From a virus: DNA of 26,479 nucleotides. The position numbers were made by a program, and so were the translations under genes. Shown one piece after another: positions 1 through 6,471 of the stretch (the first letter of the stretch is position 1; the number at the start of each line of letters is the position of its first letter). Location: the IMG/VR virus record IMGVR_UViG_3300024346_000435, positions 1 to 26,479 of that record, one strand, 5' to 3'. Below the pieces are notes generated by a model that saw nothing but the letters and a program-made list of their open reading frames with translations, did no database searches and was not told the origin of the DNA.

Positions 1-34
1 TCCAGAAGCAGAGGTGGCGTACTCGCTGTGCCAT
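1..34 (-). CDS. 5' end of an unidentified gene downstream of SSB (partial)
   Basis: An ATG at 34 overlaps the SSB stop codon as ATGA, the same coupling used by most genes here. Only 11 codons are inside the window (MAQRVRHLCFW), and the frame is open to the left edge. In T7-like genomes the gene after the SSB is often endonuclease I or another DNA-metabolism gene, but nothing in these residues identifies it. The call rests on the overlap and the open frame only. Confidence 0.5.
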   Translation of the reverse strand, partial: MAQRVRHLCFW

Positions 35-633
35 CAGAAGTCCTCGCTGCTCATGGGTACATCGCCCTTCTCTACCTCAGATGCTTCGGCTTGGGTAGCC
101 GAGAAGCCATAGTCATTGAAGCCCATGTTGCCGCTGTTGGCCTGAATAACTTGCACAGCTTCGAGGCGCAGGCTCAGGCCAGCACCGACCGAGGCGACGA
201 AGTAAGCGTTAGCTTTGAACGCCACCTTGATCTGAGAGTTGTGGCCAATGATGCCCGTGAAGGGCTTACCATCAGAGCCAAAGAGGGCAGGCTTGCGCTC
301 GTACTTGCGGCCATCCTTAGTCTCGCCGCTCGCACCCAGCTTAAACTTAACCTTGTACAGCCCAGTCTCGTTGCCTTCCTTGTCGGTCAGCGGACGCACA
401 GGCGAGTCGGCCTGCTTGATCTTGGGCTTCTTGTGTTCAGTCATCATCGCCTTGATAGCCTGCACATACATCTCCTCCAGCATCTGGATGAAGTTGTTGT
501 GCTCGGTATCGTTCGGGTTAAGGACGATGGTTGCTTCGTAATCACCAGCCTCGTTGAACTTTGTGTTCGGCTCGTTGAGCTTCGGCCACAGGGTAGTTGC
601 AACTGGCGAGGTGATGATCTTGTTGTTGTTCAT
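34..633 (-). CDS. T7 gp2.5-like single-stranded DNA-binding protein
   Basis: The 199-residue product resembles phage T7 gp2.5-type SSBs, which coat single-stranded DNA and recruit polymerase and primase-helicase during replication. Supporting features are the small single-domain size, a central basic and aromatic OB-fold-like stretch (KVKFKLGASGE, GRKYERKPALFGSDGKP), and an acidic C-terminus ending in phenylalanine (SEVEKGDVPMSSEDF). An acidic tail with terminal Phe is the hallmark of gp2.5 and mediates its protein contacts. The ATG at 633 overlaps the RNA polymerase stop codon (ATGA), so translation is probably coupled. Its position directly after the polymerase gene matches several marine T7-like phages. 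The family call is based on tail, length and position rather than on an alignment. Confidence 0.82.
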   Translation of the reverse strand: MNNNKIITSPVATTLWPKLNEPNTKFNEAGDYEATIVLNPNDTEHNNFIQMLEEMYVQAIKAMMTEHKKPKIKQADSPVRPLTDKEGNETGLYKVKFKLGASGETKDGRKYERKPALFGSDGKPFTGIIGHNSQIKVAFKANAYFVASVGAGLSLRLEAVQVIQANSGNMGFNDYGFSATQAEASEVEKGDVPMSSEDF

Positions 634-3071
634 GAGAAGAAGTATTGGCTTTGGTTTAGAGTTGTGATGTCGAAGCTGCCCATCTCGGGAGGAGCTGGAA
701 CAGCCTCGGAGTTGTTGAGGCGCAGCTTAGTGTTCTCGGCAAACTCTTCAAGAAGATTCCCAGAGAATGTCTCAAGTGCTGCATCCTTGAGAGCTTGCGA
801 CAACAGATCCACTTGCGATGCAGGTACTCCGAAGGAGTCATGCACGCAGGTAATCTGGTATACGCCCCGCTCGGCTAGACGATTGACAGCCTTGACTAAG
901 ACGGTCGCGTCTAACGAGTGGATGAAGTTGGGGGACAGGGCTGACCGCTGCTTGGTGCGGCTCAGGGTCTTGTCCTCCTCGCGCATCTTGAAGACCACAT
1001 AGCGGTCGCCAAGATTGGTGCGGACATACGCACCTCGTGTGCTGTTGTACTTGTGCCGGACGAAGAAGCCAACGGGTGTAGTCCACTCGATGGCCTTGCC
1101 TTCGTCGGTGTGTAGGTTAGCTACCTCGTGCAGCCATGACATGGCAGCTCGTGCCCCAGTCACGATCTCATTGATGCTGGCCCAGACCATACGGTTGAGG
1201 TAGATCAGGTAGCGGTAGCTGTCCTCAGCGATGGGGGCTAGGCGGTTGGCGTAGCAATGGTCTGCGTAGTAGTCGCTTACATACTTCTGGCTGGTGTAGA
1301 TGCTGGCTCCGTAGGGCAGCACCATGACCGAGCGTTTAACCAGACCACGAGGTAGGCGGTGATGCCAGAACTCCAGCCACGCCTTGGACATCGGGTGCTC
1401 GTAGCTATCCTGTAGCTTCTTTAGCGTCAGGTCAGCCACACGCTGGTAGATATCCTGCGGTGCAGGCGAGGGTGCACAGTTGGTTGCATCCGCACCGTAC
1501 TGGTCGCGCAGCATGAGAGAGAACAACTGTAGGCCATTGTTAGATCCGTCAAGTTGGATCGGCAAATGGCTCAAAAATTTTTCACCCTCAACATTTGCTA
1601 CCTCAATGCACGCTGCGAGGAACTGCCAAGGCTTGTCGGCCTCAGCCCACCACAGGTCAGAGAGGGGATCACGGCCAGTAGCTTGGATGCGAGCTAGGTT
1701 GTCTCGTGTCCATGCTTCCCGTTCATCCCATGTGCCCTTGTCCATGCCAAAGGTGTTGGCGGTGTGGCGGTAAAGCCATTGCTTACCCCGACTGTCCAGC
1801 TTGACACCGTCACGGAACATCAACAGGCCGCGAGCTAAGTCATCGCCCTGCGGATTGAGGAAGGAGGGCACAGCGTACACCCGACCTCGGAAGTCAAGCT
1901 GATAGGGGAACCAGAACGGTTCAGCACCCATCTCCTTGGCTACCATCAGGGTGCGGCTAGTCCCAATACGAAGGGCTTGGTGCTCACGGTTACGGGTGTG
2001 GGCACGAGCAGCCATCTTCTTCCATTGGCGGTGCTCCTCGCTGTCCTTATCGCATTCTGGACGGGTAGGAGGAACCTCGTCGGTACGCTTGGGCAGGCAG
2101 GGCACATCCATGTCCCGCTCCCACAGCTCACGGGCCACATCGTAGACGGTGCGGTTGATCAGGAACGGTGTGTTCTGGATGTGGTTGACCGCTTGGTATA
2201 CGGCTGGACAGTTATCCTTGCTGTTGGTTGCAAGGACATCCTCGTCCACACCTTTGATCAGCTTGAGCTTGGGCAGCTCCTCTGTCCAGTAGCCCCCATC
2301 ATCGACAGTACGCCATGCTTTGGGCGGAGCGTTGAGCGGTAGCCAGAAGGGTTTAGCTGCGGCCAGCAGTTCGTGTGCTTTCTTCAGCCACTCGACGGTC
2401 TCGGGCGTAGGCATCACCAGTTTCATGGTGCTACGCTTTCCCGGAGTTGTCGGGTTGGCTACATTCTTGAAGTACAGCAGGCCGGAGGTCTCGACCATGA
2501 TCTCCAGCATGAACGCACCCACCCGCATCTGATCGCGGTGTGACCAGTCAGCTAGGCTGAGGGATGTGACCAACCACTTGAGGCTTTTGTTGGACTGGGC
2601 ACGGTTGCGTGCCTTGGTCTTGGTGCGCTTGTGCTTACGCTGGTGGTTGAGGAACTCGGTCTTGTCCTTCGCCTTGATGGCGCGGAGCATAGCCTCCTCA
2701 CGGAGGTGTGCCCCGACTGCATGGGCGATGGGCTGGTAGTACATACCCTTGGCTAGGCAGTCCATGATCACGCGAGCTGCGATGATGGATGCCACATCAG
2801 CGGGGATCGCTGCCAGCAGGGGAACTGATGCAGCGTACTGTCCAGCCACACCAGACTTGTACTTCTCTAGCATGGACTCGATGCGTCCAGTCATCCGGCG
2901 TGCTGCCTCGGTCATGAGGCAACGCTCGGGGCTGAAGTGGGTCGGTGCTACAGGCGCAATCATCTCAGCCTTCTGCTGCCCGTAGGCCACAGCTTGGCGA
3001 GAGCGATAGCGAGAGAGGCCGAGAGAACGCATTCGTTTCTCCCGTGCTCGTGTAGATTTCTTGTCGGTCAC
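630..3071 (-). CDS. T7-type single-subunit DNA-directed RNA polymerase
   Basis: This 813-residue protein belongs to the T7/mitochondrial RNA polymerase family and should transcribe the middle and late phage genes from phage-specific promoters. All polymerase signatures are present: the DFRGRVY motif (393-399), motif A with catalytic D508 (QLDGSNNGLQLFSLMLRD), motif B with K579 (RGLVKRSVMVLPYG), the PNFIHSLDA segment (714-722), and motif C with catalytic D745 (CVHDSFG). The protein ends in an aromatic tail (QYFFS), comparable to the FAFA end of the T7 enzyme, and is somewhat shorter than T7's 883 residues. It starts with GTG at 3071, overlapping the HD-hydrolase stop as GTGA, and its own stop overlaps the SSB start. 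It lies downstream of the early block and integrase, as in other integrase-bearing T7-like phages. Confidence 0.97.
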   Translation of the reverse strand: MTDKKSTRAREKRMRSLGLSRYRSRQAVAYGQQKAEMIAPVAPTHFSPERCLMTEAARRMTGRIESMLEKYKSGVAGQYAASVPLLAAIPADVASIIAARVIMDCLAKGMYYQPIAHAVGAHLREEAMLRAIKAKDKTEFLNHQRKHKRTKTKARNRAQSNKSLKWLVTSLSLADWSHRDQMRVGAFMLEIMVETSGLLYFKNVANPTTPGKRSTMKLVMPTPETVEWLKKAHELLAAAKPFWLPLNAPPKAWRTVDDGGYWTEELPKLKLIKGVDEDVLATNSKDNCPAVYQAVNHIQNTPFLINRTVYDVARELWERDMDVPCLPKRTDEVPPTRPECDKDSEEHRQWKKMAARAHTRNREHQALRIGTSRTLMVAKEMGAEPFWFPYQLDFRGRVYAVPSFLNPQGDDLARGLLMFRDGVKLDSRGKQWLYRHTANTFGMDKGTWDEREAWTRDNLARIQATGRDPLSDLWWAEADKPWQFLAACIEVANVEGEKFLSHLPIQLDGSNNGLQLFSLMLRDQYGADATNCAPSPAPQDIYQRVADLTLKKLQDSYEHPMSKAWLEFWHHRLPRGLVKRSVMVLPYGASIYTSQKYVSDYYADHCYANRLAPIAEDSYRYLIYLNRMVWASINEIVTGARAAMSWLHEVANLHTDEGKAIEWTTPVGFFVRHKYNSTRGAYVRTNLGDRYVVFKMREEDKTLSRTKQRSALSPNFIHSLDATVLVKAVNRLAERGVYQITCVHDSFGVPASQVDLLSQALKDAALETFSGNLLEEFAENTKLRLNNSEAVPAPPEMGSFDITTLNQSQYFFS

Positions 3072-3586
3072 TCGTCCCTCCGTAGCTGGTTGAAGCGCGT
3101 GAGGAATAACTCACGAGCGTTGGCGACAGTCCAAGGTACGATGAAGGTGGGGTCAGGGCGCACACCGATCAGACCGTAGTCACCGATGGGCATGAGGTCT
3201 CTGACCTCAGCAGCGCACATCTCTAGGTCTGCCTTCTTGACCTCCTCCTTGTAGGTGTCCGGCTCGATATCAAAAGCAGCGCAGATCGTAGCGTTCAATC
3301 GCTTCTCGATCTCACGGTACTGGGGGAGCAGAGCCTTGAGCGGGGTAGGTACATCGACGAGGTACGCCTCGGTCGCATCATGCAGCAGGGCGTGCAACCC
3401 AGCACGATCATCGACCAAGAACGAGACACGCACCGAGTGTTCCGCTACTGAGTAGAACTGGTGCGTGTGTCCGGCGAAGCGGCACAGGTGCGCTAGAGAG
3501 TAAGCGATGTCCCCGATGTGGATGTCCTCGATGCGAGGTGCGAGGGGATCTAGCTGACGACCGCTGTGCGTTGTGATGTACTTCAT
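3068..3586 (-). CDS. HD-domain phosphohydrolase, YfbR-like 5'-nucleotidase family
   Basis: The 172-residue product is an HD-superfamily metal-dependent phosphohydrolase resembling YfbR-type 5'-deoxynucleotidases. Putative ligands are H50 in EHSVRVS, the H69-D70 pair in ALLHDATEAYLVDVPTPLK, and D120 in VKKADLEM. The HDATE...DVPTPLK block closely follows the YfbR pattern. A role in adjusting nucleotide pools during phage replication is inferred from the family. The frame is open further upstream to 3637, but that extension would run into the tRNA-like gene. The internal ATG at 3586 gives MKYITTHSGRQLDP, a natural N-terminus, although no strong ribosome binding site precedes it. Its stop overlaps the RNA polymerase GTG start (GTGA), so the two are probably co-translated. 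Confidence 0.85.
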   Translation of the reverse strand: MKYITTHSGRQLDPLAPRIEDIHIGDIAYSLAHLCRFAGHTHQFYSVAEHSVRVSFLVDDRAGLHALLHDATEAYLVDVPTPLKALLPQYREIEKRLNATICAAFDIEPDTYKEEVKKADLEMCAAEVRDLMPIGDYGLIGVRPDPTFIVPWTVANARELFLTRFNQLRRDE

Positions 3587-3609
3587 GTTGGGTATGTGGG
3601 TATGTTGGG

Positions 3610-3684
3610 TGGTGAAGCGGGTGGGAGTCGAACCCACATTTGGAGTCGCTAAAGCCCTCCGGCCTACCGTTGACTGACCGCTCC
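3610..3684 (-). tRNA. tRNA-like gene with encoded CCA, apparent anticodon TTA (possible attP)
   Basis: The minus strand can fold as a short tRNA. The acceptor stem GGAGCGG (5' end at 3684) pairs with CCGCTTC with one G-U, followed by discriminator A and an encoded CCA. The T arm is perfect (GTGGG-TTCGACT-CCCAC), and the D loop has the expected A and GG bases with three D-stem pairs. The anticodon arm is irregular: the outer pairs GGAG/CTCC form, but the two innermost pairs of a standard 5-bp stem are G-A and G-G mismatches. Taking the loop as CTTTAGC, the anticodon is TTA (3650-3652), which would read UAA. It could be a real tRNA, a decayed one, or a tRNA-derived attachment site, since it lies 74 bp past the integrase stop and integrases commonly target tRNA 3' ends. 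Isotype is uncertain. Confidence 0.6.
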
Positions 3685-3689
3685 GTAAA

Positions 3690-3720
3690 CTGGGAGATAG
3701 GCTCTCAACCTACCCCCCAG
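3690..3720 (-). terminator. 12-bp stem-loop between integrase and tRNA-like gene
   Basis: The arms at 3690-3701 and 3709-3720 pair over all 12 positions (two G-U in RNA) around a 7-nt loop. On the minus strand the hairpin is followed by TTTAC and then directly by the tRNA-like gene. It could be an intrinsic terminator with a weak U tract, an RNA-processing site releasing the tRNA, or part of the attachment site. A smaller hairpin (CATCG-7 nt-CGATG, 3738-3754) lies between it and the integrase stop. Confidence 0.5.
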
Positions 3721-3758
3721 CCCAACAACAAAGGAACCATCGCTCGCAACGATGATGT

Positions 3759-4535
3759 TCAGATCCTAGCTACGGCAGACTGTAGGTCTACCATGTCTAG
3801 GTGAGAGTAGCGCATCGTTACCACAATTGAACTGTGGCCGAGCAGCTTCTGGACTACGGCAAGGTTGACCCCAGCCTTGACTAGGCGTGAGGCAAAGGTG
3901 TGCCGGAGTGAGTGGACTACCAGATCCTTATCAGTCAGGCCCGACAAAGCCTTGGCCCGATTGAAGTGGTAGTTCAGAGTGGCTTGCTTGATCGTGCCGC
4001 TGCGCCCTTGGCTCATAGCCATGCGTGCCTCGGCGTTGATCGGTACGGTGCGTGGCTTGCCGCCCTTCGTGTTAGCCACTCGGATGGTGTCACCTTGAAT
4101 GTCATCTGCACCAAGGCGGAGTGCTTCACCGACCCGCAGTCCTGTGTTCACGAGGAATGTACAGAAGTTGCGGTAGTCGGGAGGCAGGTACGAGAACAGG
4201 AGAGCCTGCTCTTCCTGCGTCAGGATACGGGAGCGAGGCTCACCCTCCCGCTCCTTACGGATGCGGAGCGGTGCTGCTACCTCGCCCAGCTCGTAGCCTA
4301 CCGCTGCCATCTTACCGAGGGCAGCTAGCTTGCGGTTGATTGTGGCCCCGCTCAGACCCTGACGCTTCAGCTCCTGCCGCACACACTCGATGTGCTTGGA
4401 GCCGAGAGCCTTGACGCTGGTGTTGGGGCCGACAATTCCTACAACGGTGCGAGCGTTGGCGACAAGGCCCAGCTCGTCCTTCTTACCTGCCCAGACTGTG
4501 CGCTCGGTGTACGAGCACAGCTCTTGGAGGTTCAC
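3759..4535 (-). CDS. int: Tyrosine recombinase, phage integrase
   Basis: The 258-residue protein is a compact tyrosine site-specific recombinase. The catalytic set is visible: R134 in NTGLRVGEAL, a lysine in the NTKGGKPRTVPI beta-hairpin (about 157-160), H208 and R211 in VHSLRHTFASRL, H234 in LLGHSS, and nucleophile Y243 in MRYSHL. The N-terminal ~95 residues form a SAM-like core-binding domain (SGATINRKLAAL). It should integrate or excise the phage genome at an att site, most likely the adjacent tRNA-like sequence. It starts with GTG at 4535, overlapping the upstream gene's stop as GTGA, so it is translated from the early operon. No excisionase or repressor is recognisable nearby. All active-site residues are intact, so it is unlikely to be a relic. 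Confidence 0.95.
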   Translation of the reverse strand: MNLQELCSYTERTVWAGKKDELGLVANARTVVGIVGPNTSVKALGSKHIECVRQELKRQGLSGATINRKLAALGKMAAVGYELGEVAAPLRIRKEREGEPRSRILTQEEQALLFSYLPPDYRNFCTFLVNTGLRVGEALRLGADDIQGDTIRVANTKGGKPRTVPINAEARMAMSQGRSGTIKQATLNYHFNRAKALSGLTDKDLVVHSLRHTFASRLVKAGVNLAVVQKLLGHSSIVVTMRYSHLDMVDLQSAVARI

Positions 4536-4669
4536 TTCTTATCCTTGCTGCGCCCTGCGCTCCAGTCACCGAAGACAATGCAGAGTAGACTCAGCACCGT
4601 CATGACTGCCCCGATCTGGAGGAGCAGCTCACCCGCAGCAGACGGGCGCATGATGTCATCGTAGTTCAT
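4532..4669 (-). CDS. Small single-pass membrane protein (45 aa)
   Basis: The ATG at 4669 overlaps the stop of the preceding 38-residue gene (ATGA), and its own stop overlaps the integrase GTG start. The product starts MNYDDIMRPSAAGE and has one strongly hydrophobic segment, LLLQIGAVMTVLSLLCIVF, followed by a charged tail (GDWSAGRSKDKK). That predicts one membrane span with a basic C-terminus. I do not recognise a family. Together with the next small membrane protein and the lysozyme a few genes upstream, it could take part in lysis or membrane targeting, but that is inference from proximity. Confidence 0.65.
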   Translation of the reverse strand: MNYDDIMRPSAAGELLLQIGAVMTVLSLLCIVFGDWSAGRSKDKK

Positions 4670-4782
4670 TGTGCGTCCCAGTAGAATCGGCGGATGAGTT
4701 CGCTGATAAGGATGGTGCTGACGATACCCATGCAGCAGAAGAGAGTCAGCCAGCACAGGAAGTTGAAGAGGCGTTCTTTCAT
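4666..4782 (-). CDS. Very small membrane protein (38 aa)
   Basis: A 38-codon frame runs from ATG at 4782 to TGA at 4666. It is linked to its neighbours by an ATGA overlap at both ends, which is the main evidence that it is real. The product begins MKERLFNFLCWLTLFCC, continues MGIVSTILISELI and ends RRFYWDAQ: one or two hydrophobic segments with basic flanks and three cysteines near the membrane. No family is recognised. Its size and shape are compatible with a membrane peptide such as a small holin or regulator, but there is no direct evidence for either. Confidence 0.6.
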   Translation of the reverse strand: MKERLFNFLCWLTLFCCMGIVSTILISELIRRFYWDAQ

Positions 4783-5048
4783 TGTGGTTCTCCGTGGATC
4801 GTTTGCTCGGTGAGCATATCGAGGTTGTTGATAAGTTCCTTGAACCGCGAGCGGAAAGCTGCGGTGCTGTATAGGTAGGGTAGCGCGGGGTCGGCGGTTA
4901 GTCCATCGTCCGGCGTGTTACCCCACCCGATTTCGATCAGCTCAAGCAGCCACATGGAGTGCCAGAGCTGCTGGATCTGACGACCAGTCGAGGGTGAGTT
5001 GATCTCGTAGTACTCACACATCTTGGGGATGTGAATGTATAGGTTCAT
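4779..5048 (-). CDS. Hypothetical early protein (89 aa)
   Basis: The 89-residue product starts MNLYIHIPKMCEYYEINSPS and contains a central aromatic, leucine-rich helix region (QIQQLWHSMWLLELIEIGWG) and a helical C-terminus (RSRFKELINNLDMLTEQTI). The ATG at 5048 has a GGAG ribosome binding site (CCTAGGAGCACACC) at good spacing, and the stop overlaps the next gene by ATGA. There is no signal peptide or convincing membrane segment. I do not recognise the family. It sits in the coupled operon between the lysozyme and the integrase. Confidence 0.72.
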   Translation of the reverse strand: MNLYIHIPKMCEYYEINSPSTGRQIQQLWHSMWLLELIEIGWGNTPDDGLTADPALPYLYSTAAFRSRFKELINNLDMLTEQTIHGEPQ

Positions 5049-5057
5049 GGTGTGCTC

Positions 5058-5285
5058 CTAGGATTTGGGATCGGTGTGTCGGCCTAGACTGTGGTGCAAG
5101 CGCACCTCCACATTCTTGTAGGCGATGACCCGCCGTGCCAGTTCCTGCCGGAGCAGGGCGATCTGAGCAGAGTAAGTCTCAGCCTTGGCAGCGTTGCGCT
5201 CGATAGCTTGGGTCAGCTCGACGATGCGCTCGTCGATTGTCTGGCCCGATAGCTGGCGTGCGTAGGTTTGGAAGTCAGCGTTCAC
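5058..5285 (-). CDS. Small coiled-coil protein (75 aa)
   Basis: The 75-residue protein starts at a GTG (5285) overlapping the lysozyme stop as GTGA. Residues about 15-55 (DERIVELTQAIERNAAKAET and on through YSAQIALLRQELARR) show a regular hydrophobic heptad pattern, predicting a coiled coil, followed by a basic tail with histidines. No catalytic motif or membrane segment is visible. The stop is TAG, and the next gene begins 9 nt later in the same frame. The function is unknown; direct coupling to the lysozyme gene hints at a shared role. Confidence 0.7.
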   Translation of the reverse strand: MNADFQTYARQLSGQTIDERIVELTQAIERNAAKAETYSAQIALLRQELARRVIAYKNVEVRLHHSLGRHTDPKS

Positions 5286-5692
5286 TTGCTCATCTCCTTC
5301 TTGACCTTGAGCCAGTAGGCTTCGGTTGCTTTCTTGGTGTAACCCTTCGGCCCTCCATTGTGGATGCGAGCCAGCGTCTCCCAGTCACCCGCAGCCAGAG
5401 CCTTGGGTGCGTAGCGTTGGAAGTAGGCACGCATGGTACGCTCGCTGTACACATGGTCAGCGAGGCAGTCACCGTACCTGCCATCCTTCATGCGTGCATC
5501 CTGCCAGTACGCACGCTGGATTTGGTAGGGGCCAATAGATTTGCCGTTGTCCCCTACTGCGTAGCGTCCGTTGTCGGGCATACCGCCCGTCTCGACACGG
5601 CGGATGGCATCGAAGAAGTCTCGTTCGGTGTTGGCTTTGGTAACCATAGGGGCAGCGACGACAGCCAGCACGAGTGCGGTCTGAGCGATCAC
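5282..5692 (-). CDS. Secreted i-type-lysozyme-like muramidase
   Basis: The 136-residue product has an N-terminal signal sequence or signal-anchor (IAQTALVLAVVAAPMVTKA, residues 2-20) followed by a lysozyme-fold domain of the destabilase/i-type kind. Supporting blocks are FFDAIRRVETGG with probable catalytic E34, GDNGKSIGPYQI (48-58), AYWQDAR, the YSERTMRAYFQRYAP helix, and ETLARIHNGGPKGY (105-118). This should cleave peptidoglycan glycan strands, probably after export through the host Sec pathway. The GTG start at 5692 overlaps the previous stop (GTGA), which places the start exactly at the signal peptide; the frame is open further upstream but would add an unlikely leader. It lies in the early operon rather than next to the late structural genes, which is unusual for an endolysin. 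Confidence 0.85.
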   Translation of the reverse strand: MIAQTALVLAVVAAPMVTKANTERDFFDAIRRVETGGMPDNGRYAVGDNGKSIGPYQIQRAYWQDARMKDGRYGDCLADHVYSERTMRAYFQRYAPKALAAGDWETLARIHNGGPKGYTKKATEAYWLKVKKEMSK

Positions 5693-6051
5693 GGCAGCAC
5701 CTCCATCTGGTTGGCGGATGGGATGCAGCACTCAGGGCAGTACAACCCGCCGTCATGCACCAGCAGGAAGTTGACGGCAGCACGCACGGTCTCGGGTTGG
5801 TCAGCCAGCTCGGCGTGAGTGGTGACCTCGCCCTCGGCGTAGCAGGATTCACACTTGTAGGTTTTCAATACACGCTCCGTGCTGACCAAGGTCACGGTTG
5901 CGCTTGGCATGGCCCCCTTCAGGTGTTCAAGGGTGTAGTCGTTGATGTTGTCCACCATACGCTGCGTACACTTGACAAGTTCCTTGACCGAGGATGGGCG
6001 CAGCGAGCCGCCATTGATAGCGATGAGGATGGTTAGTGCGTTGAATCTCAT
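5689..6051 (-). CDS. Hypothetical protein with two CxxC pairs (120 aa)
   Basis: The ATG at 6051 follows a strong ribosome binding site (AAAGGAACTATC), and this choice discards an unsupported 32-codon extension. The product starts MRFNALTILIAINGGSLRPS and has a helical segment (SVKELVKCTQRMVDNINDYT). It carries two CxxC pairs, CESC at about residues 68-71 and CPEC at about 106-109, suggesting a small zinc ribbon or knuckle. The family is not recognised. A nucleic-acid-binding or regulatory role would fit a zinc ribbon but is inference. Its stop overlaps the lysozyme start (GTGA), so it heads the coupled lysozyme-to-integrase operon. Confidence 0.75.
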   Translation of the reverse strand: MRFNALTILIAINGGSLRPSSVKELVKCTQRMVDNINDYTLEHLKGAMPSATVTLVSTERVLKTYKCESCYAEGEVTTHAELADQPETVRAAVNFLLVHDGGLYCPECCIPSANQMEVLP

Positions 6052-6088
6052 GATAGTTCCTTTCGTTGTTGGGTAGGTTGTTGGGTGA

Positions 6089-6361
6089 TCAGGGTAGGCA
6101 GACTTCCCAGAGGCCGACAAGTTCTGTGCGACCTTCCGGCGCAACATCCACTAGCTTGACCGTGCTGGGCCAGCAGTAGCCGAAGTCGTAGCCGCGCTGC
6201 ATCATGATGTCACGGTTGTTGCTTGCCGCCTTGGCACACTCAAGGGCGGTTGCCTCGTCGGTGTAGTAGTTCCAGTCCACCTTGTACCCGCCGCGAGTAT
6301 CGACTGGCTTGGGGTACGACATCCAAGGTTGGCTGGTCGTCTTAGTGTTCTTGCTCTTCAT
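6089..6361 (-). CDS. Hypothetical early protein (90 aa)
   Basis: The ATG at 6361 is preceded by AAAGGAACTATC, the same ribosome binding site and spacing as the next gene, and lies just after the multi-hairpin leader at 6394-6470. The product begins MKSKNTKTTSQPWMSYPKPV and is rich in aromatic residues (GGYKVDWNYYTDEATALECA, RGYDFGYCWP), with no membrane segment or recognised motif. It looks like a compact soluble early protein, possibly host-directed. The function is unknown. Confidence 0.75.
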   Translation of the reverse strand: MKSKNTKTTSQPWMSYPKPVDTRGGYKVDWNYYTDEATALECAKAASNNRDIMMQRGYDFGYCWPSTVKLVDVAPEGRTELVGLWEVCLP

Positions 6362-6393
6362 GATAGTTCCTTTCGTTGTTGTTGATGTTGATA

Positions 6394-6470
6394 CTGACGG
6401 CCTCGTCAGGTGGTGCGTCACACCACTACATCTAGAGCGGAGAGTGTCCGCCCTAGTTGTTTCGGCCTAG
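6394..6470 (-). promoter_or_regulatory. Candidate phage promoter with multi-hairpin leader, copy A
   Basis: On the minus strand this contains the box CCGAAACAACTAGGG, then a 5-bp hairpin GCGGA-CACTC-TCCGC (6437-6451), then GTGGTG-TGACG-CACCAC (6410-6426) and CTGACG-AGGC-CGTCAG (6394-6409), followed by a ribosome binding site and the ATG at 6361. The same order of elements occurs upstream of two other early genes. If transcription begins at GGG, the RNA would start with a 5'-terminal hairpin, as in several T7-like leaders. The promoter role is inferred. Confidence 0.6.
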
Positions 6471-6471
6471 G

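Noticed and set aside
28-1002. Long plus-strand reading frame opposite the SSB and RNA polymerase genes
   Set aside because: It is antisense to two genes with clear motifs, has no ribosome binding site or recognisable domain, and fits a shadow frame of codon-biased GC-rich genes. The long plus-strand frames at 12196-13110, 17430-18299 and 23268-24065 were rejected for the same reason.
3587-3637. N-terminal extension of the HD phosphohydrolase
   Set aside because: It would overlap the tRNA-like gene and adds a low-complexity leader (TTQHTHIPN); the internal ATG at 3586 gives a natural family-like start.
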